A stretch of 64,000 nt of DNA, from NCBI GenBank assembly GCA_963971425.1, contig OZ020518.1, positions 7,047,989-7,111,988 of the forward strand, in the 5' to 3' direction. Positions 33,378-44,646 of this stretch are shown piece by piece (position 1 is the first letter of the stretch; each line of letters begins with the position of its first letter). Both the position numbers and the translations under genes were made by a program. The stretch is from Bryoerythrophyllum caledonicum (lineage: Eukaryota; Streptophyta; Bryopsida; Pottiales; Pottiaceae). A model generated the notes under the pieces. That model was not told where the DNA came from, did no database searches, and saw nothing but the letters and a program-made list of their open reading frames with translations.

Positions 33378-36113
33378 TCAATCGGATTCGTATATATTCT
33401 TACTTTTATTAGAATTTCTATTTGTAGTAAGTCTATTTTTGGCTATCCCCTTTTCAATTGTCCAACGAAGGTTGCAATCTGTGTCCCAATCTTTATAGAA
33501 CTTCATAACATCCCGATCGCACGATATAGGACGGAAGAATTGGATACGCACGGTGTTTGGCATATCCGGGTTAGAATTAGGATCTGAAACTGCTTGAGCA
33601 ATCCAAAATGGGTGCTCGTCCCCATCATAAGGCCGCAATGCAACAAAATAGCTAGCAAAAAGATCACGACCAACTCTAAAAGAAGGAGGTGGACGATCGC
33701 GTCTTTGGCCAACAAAATGCTCATCTTCACGGTACTCCTCACGAACCTCACCCTCCGCTGAGAACTCATCTTCAATGGCATGGGCAATTCGCGTCGTCGG
33801 CCAAAAGCCGTCTACCAATGATATCGGCGTATCCATTTGAATAATCAGAGCAGCTCTAACATCACGCCAATAATACAAAAGTGGCTCAAAATGCGATCGG
33901 GCTTCAACAGACTCCCGAGATGATTGCTCCCAGTGATCGATGAATCCTGAAAGTCCCTTCACCACCTCATGGAGATGTCGCATCATAGAAGGCTTCAATG
34001 CATCAAGTTCTCCGCGAGGCCATAAAGATCTTCCTTCACAATCCTCCTTCCACAATTTGATGCCACTACCTTCTCCTCCCTTAGGAAGCCAATCCTCATC
34101 ATGACAAAGGATTTTATACTTCATTACCGGACAACCACTTGAATCCACATAAAACTTGAACTGATGAGCCTTTGTATGATCCTCCAAAGCTTCATCACCG
34201 TCCGCAATCATACCCCCAATAAACTTCTTAAAGTCAGGAACCTCTTGGATGAGATGCGGGATTGTGGGAACACTCTCATTTTTCATAAACGACCTCATGA
34301 GCAAAGGAATGGTTGGAAAACTCTCCTTCCTCAGTGTCATACTCCAACGTCCAAATAATGCATCTATATCATCATGTGTATGCCCAACTAGCATAAAATT
34401 AACATACACCTCGCGGAAGATGCGTTTTGCAACAAGGAGAGACCAAAAACAGAAAACAAATCTATTTTTGTTATCACCAACTGCATTATCTATTTGTACA
34501 TTCAATATTGGTGGCAAAGGCCTCCCTGGAACTAGGATATCTGGAATCGGCCCTAATGGATCCAAACACATCTCCGCACCCCATAATACCGCCGCATACA
34601 ATGGATGAGAACTAGATTCTGGAAAGAGTTGCCGGGACGATGACTTCGGAGGCGCCTCCAGGTCACGCAATAGTTTTGCGAACGACCCGACCGTGTAATT
34701 GGCATCATGGGAGTATAAACCAAGGCCGTAATGGGCGTAACGTTGGTCCACATGACCATGGGCAAGCATACATGTGATTGCAAGAGGCAACTTCATAAGC
34801 CCATCTAGGTGCTTTGTTTTATGTGAAAAAACCGGGGAGGCGGTCTTTGAGTGATCCATCTTATCATGCATGATGGTAAGAACCTCCTGGGGCGACAACT
34901 TTGATCGAAATCGGTTCAGGTAGTACAAGTCCAGATGTGAGAAAGCAGAATCGATGTGAACCTGCATTTTCTTTTGCCATAGCAGTGATGCTTATGTTCC
35001 AGGTTGAGTAAGCTTCTTCTGATCCTGGTATTTGTCACAAGTAAAACAACGGGCAAAGTTGTCTCCACCTTTCTTGACATAGTACTCAGGGAAGCTCACA
35101 CGCCGAATCTTACTCAAGCTTGAGGTTGAGATTGGCGGCAATCCACAATCAGCGAGATGATCATCAAAAAGCGGTATCTGATCCTTCCACTTAAAACTTG
35201 CAGGTAAGACCTTTGCCACAGCCTTCTCGTCAGATGGGAGAACACGAGACTTGTGAGGCATGTGGTCCGCATGTCTATCGAGAATGGCTCCAAGAGCGGC
35301 AGTAGCCACAACCGTATGACCTCTAGGCTTGCGCAAACCGGTATTCCCGTGGTGCTGAGTGGCATGACCAGCGGCAGCGTCCTTCGCATTCCGATAGAAA
35401 GTACTCGAACTTACACCCATGATTTTCATCCAAGCATGGGCACAAACGTCCACACCCTCTAGGGTCACAACCTTCCTATCCGCATCGTTTCTATGAAACT
35501 GTCTGTGAACGTCGAGTTTGATATGATTTCTGAACTGCACGATGGTCTCACTGTACAAGCGCGTCCGAAGGACTCTTATTTTATCTCTAGGGTAGTGTTG
35601 AACACAGTTTTGACTGCAACAACTATTGCTCGCAATAGCGTTAATGGAAAGAGGGGTCATGAGGAATTCAGCATTCTTGGACACTGTTGGAGGTGTATTC
35701 CTTGAGAAATTGTCGTACGAACGGGAGCTCCCACCTAGAGGTCTGTTACGCTCAACCAACCAAACATTGTAAATGTCCCGAAGGCAATGATGGAAGAGAC
35801 TCACACCGTTTAAGAAGACTTGTTGAATAGGCCAGGTCTTAAACGAGTACCTCCACTCATCAGGAGCTTCGTCTAAAACAAAAGTATTGGATACCTGTAC
35901 TACAACATTCGAATCCCCAAGAGGACCAGAGGAACCTAAAAGTGCACTGGACCAGACATTGCGAACCAACCCCTCCGCAACACGAACACCCGAACCATTG
36001 TGAAGCAAAACAGTCAGCCCGACCTAGAGACGGCGAGGAATAATATCAAACTCAGGAAGGTCTGGATTCACGGGAGCGTCAACATGAACATCGTCGCCCT
36101 CCGAAGACGACAT
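33378..36113 (-). pseudogene. DUF7869-type transposon protein gene with two in-frame stops
   Basis: From an ATG at 36113 (MSSSEGDD) one frame of 911 codons runs to 33378, broken only by TAG at 36026-36024 and TAA at 34994-34992. The N-terminal half has CCSQNCVQHYPRDKIR, VCAHAWMKIMGVSSSTFYR, a HGNTG element and SFPEYYVKKGGDNFARCFTC. The C-terminal half has QIDNAVGDNKNRFVFCFWSLL, VYVNFMLVGHTHDDIDALFG and FASYFVALRPYDGDEHPFW. This layout, with ENKN-like and GHTHDDID blocks, is that of DUF7869 proteins, widespread in plants and animals and usually treated as transposon-derived. Both stops could each come from one C-to-T change in a Gln codon (CAG, CAA). The enzyme chemistry is not established. 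It is probably a recently inactivated element gene; its ends were not identified. Confidence 0.65.
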
Positions 36114-36290
36114 CCTGCATTCCAATGAGATACATATTAAATAACCCTGACAAATAAAAATGGGTAAACGCCTTGTAGGAATAGACATTTATGAAGAAGC
36201 ATAGGAAGAGGGTAATTGATCTCGAATCTAGGTAAGGTCTGGCGCTTGAAAAAAAACTATGATTCAAGTGAGCTGACATGGCAGACCAGG

Positions 36291-36853
36291 TAAATTTAGC
36301 TCGACTCGAGGTAAACTCATGCGGTATAAGATGACAAGTATATAATTTCATGCAATTAGCTATAATCCGAATATGAAATTATTTCACCCTTGACAAAGAC
36401 AACTAAGCCCAACCCGACCTAAATTTATGACTATCAGACTCATTGTCATTTTATCTCGAGTCGAGGTGAACAGAAATAGGACATCAGGTATGTTAGTTTA
36501 GCTCGAGTCGAGCTAAACTTTCCTTCAAAAGAAGGTAAGACAATTTAGCTCGACTCGAGCTAAACTGTCGATATATATTATTATCGACAGTTTAGCTCGA
36601 GTCGAGCTAAATTGTACTAGGAAAGAAGGTATGACAGTTTAGCTCGACTCGAGCTAAACTGTCAATACAATATTGTAAGACAGTTTAGCTCGAGTCGAGC
36701 TAAACTGTCTTACCATCTTTCCAAGGACAGTTTAGCTCGACTCGAGCTAAACTGTCGATAATAATATATATCGACAGTTTAGCTCAAGTCCAGCTAAACT
36801 GTCCTTGGAAAGATGGTAAGACAGTTTAGCTCGACTCGAGCTAAACTGTCCTT
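36291..36853. repeat. Palindrome array 1 (AGCTCGA-C/G-TCGAGCT family)
   Basis: At least nine near-perfect palindromes lie here. Most have arms GACAGTTTAGCTCGA and its reverse complement around a single C or G. The centre alternates G, C, G, C along the main row (36495-36853), so neighbouring units are inverted relative to each other. The ~17-bp spacers are also mirrored: the spacer between units at about 36568 and 36584 is the reverse complement of the one near 36755-36772, and the spacer near 36707-36724 is the reverse complement of the one near 36801-36818. The block can fold at several levels. No gene is present. Confidence 0.9.
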
Positions 36854-37455
36854 CCGTGATTTTCGGCGTCTTTTTAGGGATTCATATGGTATAACTCTTC
36901 AGCATATGAATCTGACTCTCTGTGTACTACAACCCAAATCTTCCCGTTAGTCGTCACGAAACTCGCAGTGATGCTTCAAAATCACAGTAGCAACTGGAAC
37001 CACCGCAATAACCGTACACATTATCACATCCTAATTGCTAGAGACTGTGCACAGAGAATGCAAGAAGTATACGTTGTGTACCTTTTGAAGAAGACAACTG
37101 GTGCGTTGTTGCCTCGCGCAAGCGCCCTACTCAACCGTGCGTAACCTGTAGATGTTACCCTCCTCAACCTCCGACAGTTCTTCTACCTCCAAGCCTCTCC
37201 ACAACAACCTTGCACAACAACCAAAGTGAGAAGGAAAGAAATGAAGAAAGTTTTCGAGGATCGGCGAGGTCACTCACGGACACACGACCGTTTCAGAATT
37301 GGCGGGAGGAAACTTCTGAATTGGCGGGGGGGCTTTTCTACAGCCCCTAAAAAGGTGCAAATTCGAAATCTTAGCGGGAAACAGAATCAACTATTTCCTG
37401 GCTAACTAAAATAAGGAAGAGTACATACCTCGAATATACTCGCACATGCGAGTTA
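36854..37455. other. Gene-free spacer
   Basis: No supported gene. ATTGGCGGG occurs twice near 37299-37330. The region could hold the promoter or leader of the DUF7869-type gene, but nothing decisive is visible. Confidence 0.4.
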
Positions 37456-37605
37456 CATACAAGGTTTTAGGGTAACGCTCAGGGTTTGGGTTAGGGTTAG
37501 GTTTAGGGTTTAGGGTTAGGGTTTTTAGGGTTTGGATTTAGGGTTTAGGGTTTGGTATTTCAGTTCAGGTTTTAGGGTTCAGGGTTTAGGGTCCTTGGTT
37601 TAGGT
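37456..37605. repeat. Degenerate plant telomere-like repeats (TTTAGGG)
   Basis: About 150 bp of interrupted TTTAGGG and TTAGGG units on the plus strand, with several GGTTTAGGGTTTAGG stretches. The Arabidopsis-type repeat supports a plant origin. Its position inside a window with genes on both sides makes it interstitial, not a chromosome end. Confidence 0.8.
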
Positions 37606-39627
37606 GTTTTCTTCTAATGTCATTTCATTTCAATATAATAATACTTTGAACATTCAAGATATTGACAATTCAACTAAGGTATAGGGAAATGTCGAGAAGA
37701 TATTGAGATGATTAGAAATAATTTGTATTACAATCCAAATAGGACTTATCTATTATGTTGAAATCAAAGACTTTATCAAACAAGTAGCATTTTTAAAAAA
37801 AACATATTTTATGTGCACGTGTATTTTTAGCAAAAAAGTATGTATTCAAACATGCTTTGGACATCATTTCTTTGGGGTTTTAAAAATGTGCATCATGTTA
37901 CTATTTTGTCATCAATTTAGAATGTGCATTCTTTGGTAAGAATCCCAAGTGTCTCCATGGTCTGGATTTGGAATTGAACTTGGTTACTAATATTTTGAAT
38001 TAAAATATCTTATATTTGAGTTCACATTGCATTATCATGAGTTTAGGGTGTGGCAGTCTAAGCATGACATGAAAGATGGAAGAATTCTTGACCATACACA
38101 ATTTATTTCATGTTTTGACGTGAAATTAAAGACTTTGTCATTTGTAAAACATAGAGAGTGGAACAATATTAAAAGATTTAAACAAGAAACGGAGAGACCT
38201 CCTCATGACAAAAAAAGGATAATCAAAATATAAAATATAACCAATACAAAGTGTATCACTTAGTGCATCAGGCATAATTTAATGTTCGTAATGTAAGTAA
38301 TTTTGAATTTATTTATACATGCAAAAAAGGAATAATTAGTTTTTGAGCACGTTCTAGTGGTCGCAAATTATATTTGAAATTCTCAAAATTTTGTAGAAGG
38401 ATGATAAAAGTCATGAGGCATAATTATTAGTAATTTATTTTCTCAATGAACGTCTTCAATAAAAGTTATGCGAGCCAAAAGAGAAACTTCTCGATTGCCG
38501 GCACGTCGAGCAACCTAAAAAACGTTTTGCTATGACTCAGTATGGAATGTGATATTTTGAATACATAGAAGTAATATTAGAACGAATGATATTGTGGAAA
38601 AACATGTTATTCTTCTAGTGAAAAATAAGATTACATCCCAATTCATACATTTTCACACATTGTCACATATTATTGATTTAGGGTACCAAGAATACTTAGA
38701 CTTCATATCCACTGAAGACTAGGGGATTATTATATTTTTTTGCTTTTTAATTTTACTATTGGAGATTTAGGTCCACATATTTTGAAAATCCTTTTAAAAT
38801 TCAAAAGATTACTATTTCACTTGTGAAATACTTAACCATAAAGAGAAGTACGGAGTTCAAAATGATTGTTTGAAGAAGTGGAAATACACATTGCACATAC
38901 ATCAGCTCAGTTTTTAGCAGAGGTGTGCACCATCACTACGTGCAATGAACTAAAAGGAAGGTGTGCATACACTTTAGCTCCACTGGTGCTAACGTGTGCC
39001 TCATCACTAGGTGCACTGAACTAAGAAGAAAATATGCACAGTTTAGCTCTACTAGCGCTAAATTGTGCACCATCACTAAATGGAGTAGATTAGAAAGCAA
39101 AAATGCACTATGTAGCTCCAGTATACAGAAGATGGCTTCTAGAGAAGTGGAAACTAAGTAGGAATCCATACAGTAATTGTAAAATGTACAATAAGTGTAG
39201 TGACAAAACTATACATCACCCAATGTCAACTACCACTCTAAATGTCAATCCTAGTAAATAGTGGAACATAAAGTTTTTTACTTGTGGACAATTAGTTTAG
39301 GAAACCATAATCATGGTTTGATTACATCTTGAGCATCATCGTAAGGAAGGGTTGAGTGCATGTAGAAAAGCAAGAATTTGCAAGAAAGAGCTTGGGAATA
39401 ATTGGACGTAGGTATGGAGCAAACGAAAAATATCAAAAATTGGACAAAGTAGAATGTAAAATATGGAGGGAAAATGAAACTGCAAGTAGAAGATTGGAAA
39501 TATAAGAACATTCTTCTGGAAACGAAAATGAGAAAAGAAAGGAATATTGGAAAAGGAAAAAACTTAAACATACAATAAATATAGAAATACAAGTAAAATA
39601 CTCATTAGATATCCATCACATATTATA
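37606..39627. repeat. AT-rich gene-free stretch with a variant palindrome cluster (38963-39130)
   Basis: No gene is seen. Around 38963-39130 three diverged units of the CACTTTAGCTC type recur about every 70 bp, each followed by GTGCACCATCACTA-like sequence. Examples are CTTTAGCTCCACTGGTGCTA and GTTTAGCTCTACTAGCGCTA. They look like older members of the palindrome family in which the inner arm has drifted. Confidence 0.55.
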
Positions 39628-39863
39628 ACACCATACTCATTTTATTGGGAGATTTCCAGGATTTTGAAAGTTATTAACGGTTTTTCCAATACATTTTTTT
39701 GGTGCACATTCAGCTCTACTCAAGCTGAATATGTACCCATATTGTAGATATTGGACAAATTGCATTGTGCAAATTTACTAAATATTTGCATATTTAGGTC
39801 ATTCTCAAGCTTCAAATATTATTTTGGGAGGCTCTCAATCTCCCAATATAATGAATATGGTGT
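39628..39863. mobile_element. 236-bp MITE with ACACCATA terminal inverted repeats
   Basis: The left end reads ACACCATACTCATTTTATTG. The right end is the reverse complement of ACACCATATTCATTATATTG. The arms match over about 27 bp with three differences. The interior is AT-rich and noncoding. A nearly identical terminal sequence is fused to the end of the hAT-like transposase frame at 63021-63049, which suggests that family. No clear target duplication. Confidence 0.5.
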
Positions 39864-40497
39864 TTTATGCATTCAATGTGCATTACATATTCAGTAAATA
39901 TTCATTAAATACTTATTGAAATTTGAATATTCAACTACACATTAATTTTACATTAGAAATTTATGCACTATTCATTATCTATTCATTAACAGTGCATTAA
40001 ATACTCTATAAATAATCATTAAATATACAAATATTAATTAAACTATCCTAAAATATACTTTTAAAACTTCAAACATTCATTAAGTAAAATTTAAATATTC
40101 TTTAATTGTGCATAGAAGTTTTAGATATACAAATATACATGAAGTATCCTATAAAAAATCATTACAAAGTCATTAGTTATTGGCTAATTATATGATTACA
40201 CATTAAATATTCATTTGGATAATATTAAAAAATATTTAAAAAATGCAAGAGATGGGAATGAGAATAGTTGTGGATAAGACGATAAGAAATTGAGGTTGAA
40301 GATGAGACGAAGAATAAATGCATGGCGTTCGGTAGGCATAACATATTGAGCTTATACAATTTATCAAGTATCAAAATTGTGTGCTAGGGAAGAGTTTTGA
40401 TAGAGGGCTATTACAAAATGAACTGTAGTAGGTGAACAAATGAGGGATAATATTCATGACAATGGTGGCTAAAACTAGTTGCCAACTTGTTGACTAA
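39864..40497. other. AT-rich gene-free stretch
   Basis: Short ATTCATTAAATA-like words recur. I see no gene. Confidence 0.45.
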
Positions 40498-41266
40498 TCA
40501 TACTACTAAAATCATAATCCACGCAGTGAACCACGTAGTCAACCGTGCGGTGAACTACATAAACAGTGCAGTCAAACGTGCAGTTAATTGCGTAGTCAAC
40601 CGTGCAGTGAACCATGTTACCTTTTTATTATTTATAGTTTGTATTATAAAAACTACATTATAATGGTTGGACATATGCGTTGCAAAGCAAGCGCCAATTG
40701 CTAGGAACGGTGCAGCCAACCGCACAGTGAATCATGTTACCTTTTCTTTAATATAGTTTGTAATATAAAACCACGCAATGAAGTTGGAGTTGTGATCTTG
40801 GAGGTTGGCATACAAAGTTGGAGTTGCAAAATTGCATATTCGAGTTGTGGAGATTGAAATTATAAGTTTTGAGGTGAGATTGCAAGTTTTGAGATTGTAA
40901 TTGCAAATTGAGTTTGTGGGTGTATAAAATTGAGATTGTAATTTCAAGTTGAGTTTGTGGGTGTGTAAAATTTGCATTTGTGTGTTGCAATTTGTGCTTA
41001 CCCAAAATAAATTTGAAACTCTTAATTACAAATTTGACGTTCATAACATTTTTGAAATTCCATGTTAAAATGCAAAAAAATCTAAAACGTAATTAATTTT
41101 TTTCTATTCTATTCTATTACATTATTAAAATTCATGCATAGGTTTCAAAGATATATTTATATTTTATGTAGATTGTTGTTACCTTTCTTTTTTTAATATT
41201 TTGTGATTTAAAAACTACATGAAAATGGTTGAACTAATGCGTTGCAACGCAAGCGCCAACTGCTAG
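40498..41266. mobile_element. Helitron-like non-autonomous element with two tandem 3' ends
   Basis: The right end has the palindrome GCGTTGCAACGC, then 12 nt, then CTAG followed by T, the classic Helitron 3' terminus (hairpin plus CTRR, inserted before T). A diverged copy of the same ~90-bp end, with a damaged hairpin, finishes with CTAG at 40701-40704, so two 3' ends are present in tandem. A candidate 5' end, A|TCATACTACTAAAATC, lies at 40498. Between them are short repeats such as GTGCAGTGAACC. There is no Rep/helicase gene. Confidence 0.45.
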
Positions 41267-41280
41267 TAGTGTACTAGAAA

Positions 41281-41670
41281 TAGAGAATCTCCACCGGGGC
41301 CGAGGGACCGGGATGCAAGAATAAACACGGTAAAGCCCACTCCGTGAGGCCTAGGCCGGTGTATCGGCCCACTGGAGTGGCGGCGCCGGTTCTTCTAAAC
41401 AATAAATTTATAGAAAGTACAAGGGAGACTAAAATTCCCCGGGAGCATGTGTTCAATCATGTAATTACACGAGGGAATTAAAAAAAATCAATAAAAACCC
41501 CAAAACAAATTAGCCTACTTTGGCGTAAGTGTTGGGCGCTGGCGTTCCCTCACAGTGGGCAATTCAGGGACGGTGCGGGGGGAAAAGGATAAACCCTCCT
41601 CCCTTCATCTCAAACTTGGGCACCTTCCCGCTGGCGTGGAAAATTCCCCGTCAGGGGTGGAGATGCTCTA
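41281..41670. mobile_element. 390-bp MITE with TAGAG(A/C)ATCTCCACC ends
   Basis: The left end TAGAGAATCTCCACC is matched by the reverse complement of the right end, TAGAGCATCTCCACC. GAGCATCTCCA-type ends are common in plant hAT- or Mutator-type MITEs. The interior is GC-richer than its surroundings and noncoding. Flanking ACTA occurs on both sides, but a full target duplication is not clear. Confidence 0.5.
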
Positions 41671-41730
41671 ACTACTGGATTTGTACCGTTAAAGTAAAAG
41701 CAAAATGAAGTGAAAAGTAAAGAAAAAATT

Positions 41731-41831
41731 CACACTTTAGCTCTATTAGAGCTAAAGTGTGCACCATCAGGAAATGCAGGAAACTAAAAAGAAAATATGC
41801 ACACTTTAGCTCCAATAGAGCTAAAGTGTGC
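41731..41831. repeat. Two variant palindromes (CACTTTAGCTC ... GAGCTAAAGTG)
   Basis: Units at 41731-41761 and 41799-41831 keep the outer arms GCACACTTTAGCTC / GAGCTAAAGTGTGC. The inner part is TATTA or CAATA instead of GAGTC. They share flanks with the 38.96-39.13 kb cluster (GCACCATCA, AAGAAAATATGCACA). Confidence 0.8.
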
Positions 41832-42589
41832 ACCGACATTTATTTTATAATTATACAATTGCAAGATGTGGTCTTAACATACTTAATGTCAGTTCGATTC
41901 TCAAAGTATATAATATCAAACTCATAAATAATCAAAACGTGAATTCAAAGTAATAGAATCTTAAAATCGTAGCTTTAAAACTCTCTTAAGTGTGCTTCAC
42001 CTAATAATTGGTGTAGGAGGAACTTATATACATCGATGGTAATGAATTTACTCCTTCTCTAATGCAGAAATTGAAATCCAGTCAAATGAAAGCCAGCTGA
42101 TCCACTGAAAGCATGACAGAAAACTAAACACTATAATCCTATTTGTAACAGTAAACACTATAATCGTTCACTTCCGTCCAATCGAAGTTTGTGTATTATT
42201 GAGAAAATGCCAATTTAGAAGTTTTAATTGAGATCATACGAATGAAATTGGAAATAATCACTTTTCTTTTGCTACCTGTTCGTTGCCCCAGAATATGCAA
42301 AATTGTAGTGTTAATGGCCAAGAAAAATTGTGTAGGAAATTTACGAGTACAGAAATACAACACGCGCGTAATATCTAGAACTTACATTAGAAAGATTAAA
42401 ATGGCTTCTTGAAACTCCGGGTATCAATAATGAAGGTGAATAATTTGTGGTGCATCCATCCATTTGTAATATCCGAGGGTCTCACCCGAATATCACGAAG
42501 GGTATCCCGAGGGTATGTTGGGAGCACCACACGGCCACAGGGTTTCGACCCTCACGGCTTTAGGTCCCCCCGAAGGTACCCTACAAAAT
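41832..42589. other. Gene-free spacer
   Basis: AT-rich, with GAGGGT/GGTACCC-type GC-richer sequence at 42470-42590 just before the putative leader exon of the next gene. No coding sequence seen. Confidence 0.4.
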
Positions 42590-43583
42590 CATGGCGCTCG
42601 CATTTTCTCTTCCTTTTCGTTGCTGTGAGTTTTGTGTGTGTCCGTCTACACGTTCTTGTTTTGTGAGGGTTGTGCGTTTATGCGTTGGTTCGTCGTGGTT
42701 TTGTGTGTGTTTGTCTAGGCGTTGTTGTTTTCTGAGGCGAGTTTGCGGTTTGTGTTGGTTTCGTAATGTTCAGGGTCTGCTAAGTTTGTGTATATTGTAC
42801 CGCTGCGTTTAGGCTTTCGTGCGTTTAGGCTTTCGTGCGTTTAGGCTTTCGTGGAGGTTAGGGTTTCCTGCAGATAGGATTTGTAGGACGTGTGATTCTT
42901 AATTGTGTGAGTTCGTGTCCACTGCAGCGCTGGAGTTTAGGGCTGTTTGTGTGAGATTGTGAGAATTTCTGTGAGTTTGTGACAGTTTGTGAGTTTATGT
43001 GAGTTTCTAGGAGTTTCTGTGAGTGTGTGTGAGTTTCTGCGAGTTTCTGTGAGCACGTACAGTCTGAAACGGCGGTGCTCGGAGGATTGACGTGAAGAAG
43101 GAACAAGACTTGCAGCTTTTTCAGTCGGATTTCTCAGTTTTAAAGGTAACTGCACTCATTCAGTCTTGCATTTCTTTTGATATTTGTGTAGTTTTGCTTT
43201 AGATATGATGTATTGAAACAGTATGATAGCATTGCTTTTGATGTATGTGTGAGAAGGTAGATGAGATTGTGTATTCAATGTGGTGGTTTGAATGTGGTAG
43301 TTTGAATGTGGTGGTTTGTGGTGGTTTGTGGTTATTTGTCGTGGTTTGTGCTAGTTTAAATGTGCTGGTTTGTGCTAGTTTAGATGTGCACATTGAATTC
43401 AATGTCGTGGTTTCAATTGCTAAATTCAATGTGCTGAATTCAATGTGTTAATTTCAATGTGCTCATTTCAAAGTGCTGATTTCATTGTGAATGATTTCAA
43501 TGTGTTGGTTTCCATGTGCTACTTTGTTTGATTTTGTGTGTGTGGGTTTGTTATTGTTGTTGCAAGACTTCTAGTTCCAGCAG
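42590..43583 (+). promoter_or_regulatory. Putative 5' leader of the ParB/methyltransferase-like gene (UTR exon plus intron)
   Basis: A pyrimidine- and GTG-rich stretch resembles a plant leader exon ending AAAG|GTAACT at 43145. The intron would run 43146-43583, ending TTCCAGCAG|, just before the short coding exon. The leader includes three perfect 16-bp tandem copies of GCGTTTAGGCTTTCGT (42805-42852) and GTGAGTTTCT-type repeats (42960-43060). The intron contains GTGGTTTGAATGTG repeats. This is inferred from splice signals and position; no promoter element is certain. Confidence 0.35.
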
Positions 43584-43730
43584 AATTTGTCTGGGACTAA
43601 GGTTCATAATCAATGGCTGAAAGGTAAAATCCATGCTCTCACCCAGGAGCCCTAAACCCTACGCCTTCAATATCATATAACGAAAGACGGATCTGCACAA
43701 ACTGCAATAAATAAGCTCTTCAATGAATAT

Positions 43731-44070
43731 AGTTTAGCTCGAGTCGAGCTAAACTGGGACATCGATATTGCACTACTGTCCACACTTTAGCTCGACTCGG
43801 GCTAAAGTGGGCCTCCACTGTACAAAATAGGCCACACTTTAGCTCGACTCGAGCTAAAGTGGGGCCACCACTGAGCAATATGGCCCACACTTTAGCTCGA
43901 GTCGAGCTAAAGTGAGATCCCCCGTGTGCTCTTGTGGCTGCATTTACCTCGACTCGAGATAAAGTGCGCTCTCCAGTGCTCTTTTGGCTACATTTAAACT
44001 CGACTCGAGGTAAACTATGGCCAATGAAGCACACTGGAGAGGGTACTTTAGCTCGACTCGAGCTAAAGTG
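43731..44070. repeat. Palindrome array 2 (AGCTCGA-C/G-TCGAGCT family)
   Basis: Seven units in about 340 bp, mostly with arms CACTTTAGCTCGA and its reverse complement. The first uses AGTTTAGCTCGA. Units near 43945 and 44000 have lost part of one arm (TTTACCTCGA, TTTAAACTCGA). Spacers contain GGCC and CCACTG words. The array lies inside the putative 12.3-kb first intron, directly left of the CACTA element. Confidence 0.9.
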
Positions 44071-44646
44071 TGGTCAATAGTGCACAATGGAGGCCCTCTA
44101 AAGCTTGAGTCGAACAGAAATGTTCAACTTAATACGTCTATGGTTGCGCCAAAGCCGGCTGCAGGAACAGTAATCATAATAACTACTCTCAAACTCTCGG
44201 TCTGAAAAATGTCATGGCCTTCCAGTAAAGCCAACACACACTATAAGAAACCCGTGTTTTTTGTGACAAGGCAACTAACGTGCAATTATGTTTTGTGCAG
44301 CATCCGGCATGTCAACGTTGACGTCCAAAAAAATCCGTTATAATTGACATGCGAAAAACATGCCAAAATCTCAAAAAACAGGCCCACGTTTTTTAAAACG
44401 TCACGAAAACTTGAGGGTTGAAGGTGTTAAAAATCTGCCATGTGGCTGCCACGTCGCGTCCACGTCATCGCCACATGGACGGGCAGTGCCACATCCCCAA
44501 CTTTTTCATCCGGGCCCTTGGTAATGTGGCCCATGATGTGGCGCATGACATGGCATACGATTGTGACTAGGCTTGCATACGTGGACCCACCATTTTATGA
44601 CGTGGCACCTTTAAAATATGACGTGTCACTTTTAAAAATATGACGT

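Noticed and set aside
36452-36853. CRISPR array
   Set aside because: The repeats are regular in places, but each is a palindrome in alternating orientation, spacers are short and mirrored, and the genome is a plant's. No cas genes exist.
42591-43451. Several open frames in the GTG-rich leader region
   Set aside because: They arise from simple repeats (GTGAGTTTCT, GTGGTTTGAATGTG) on either strand and have no stable composition or splice support.
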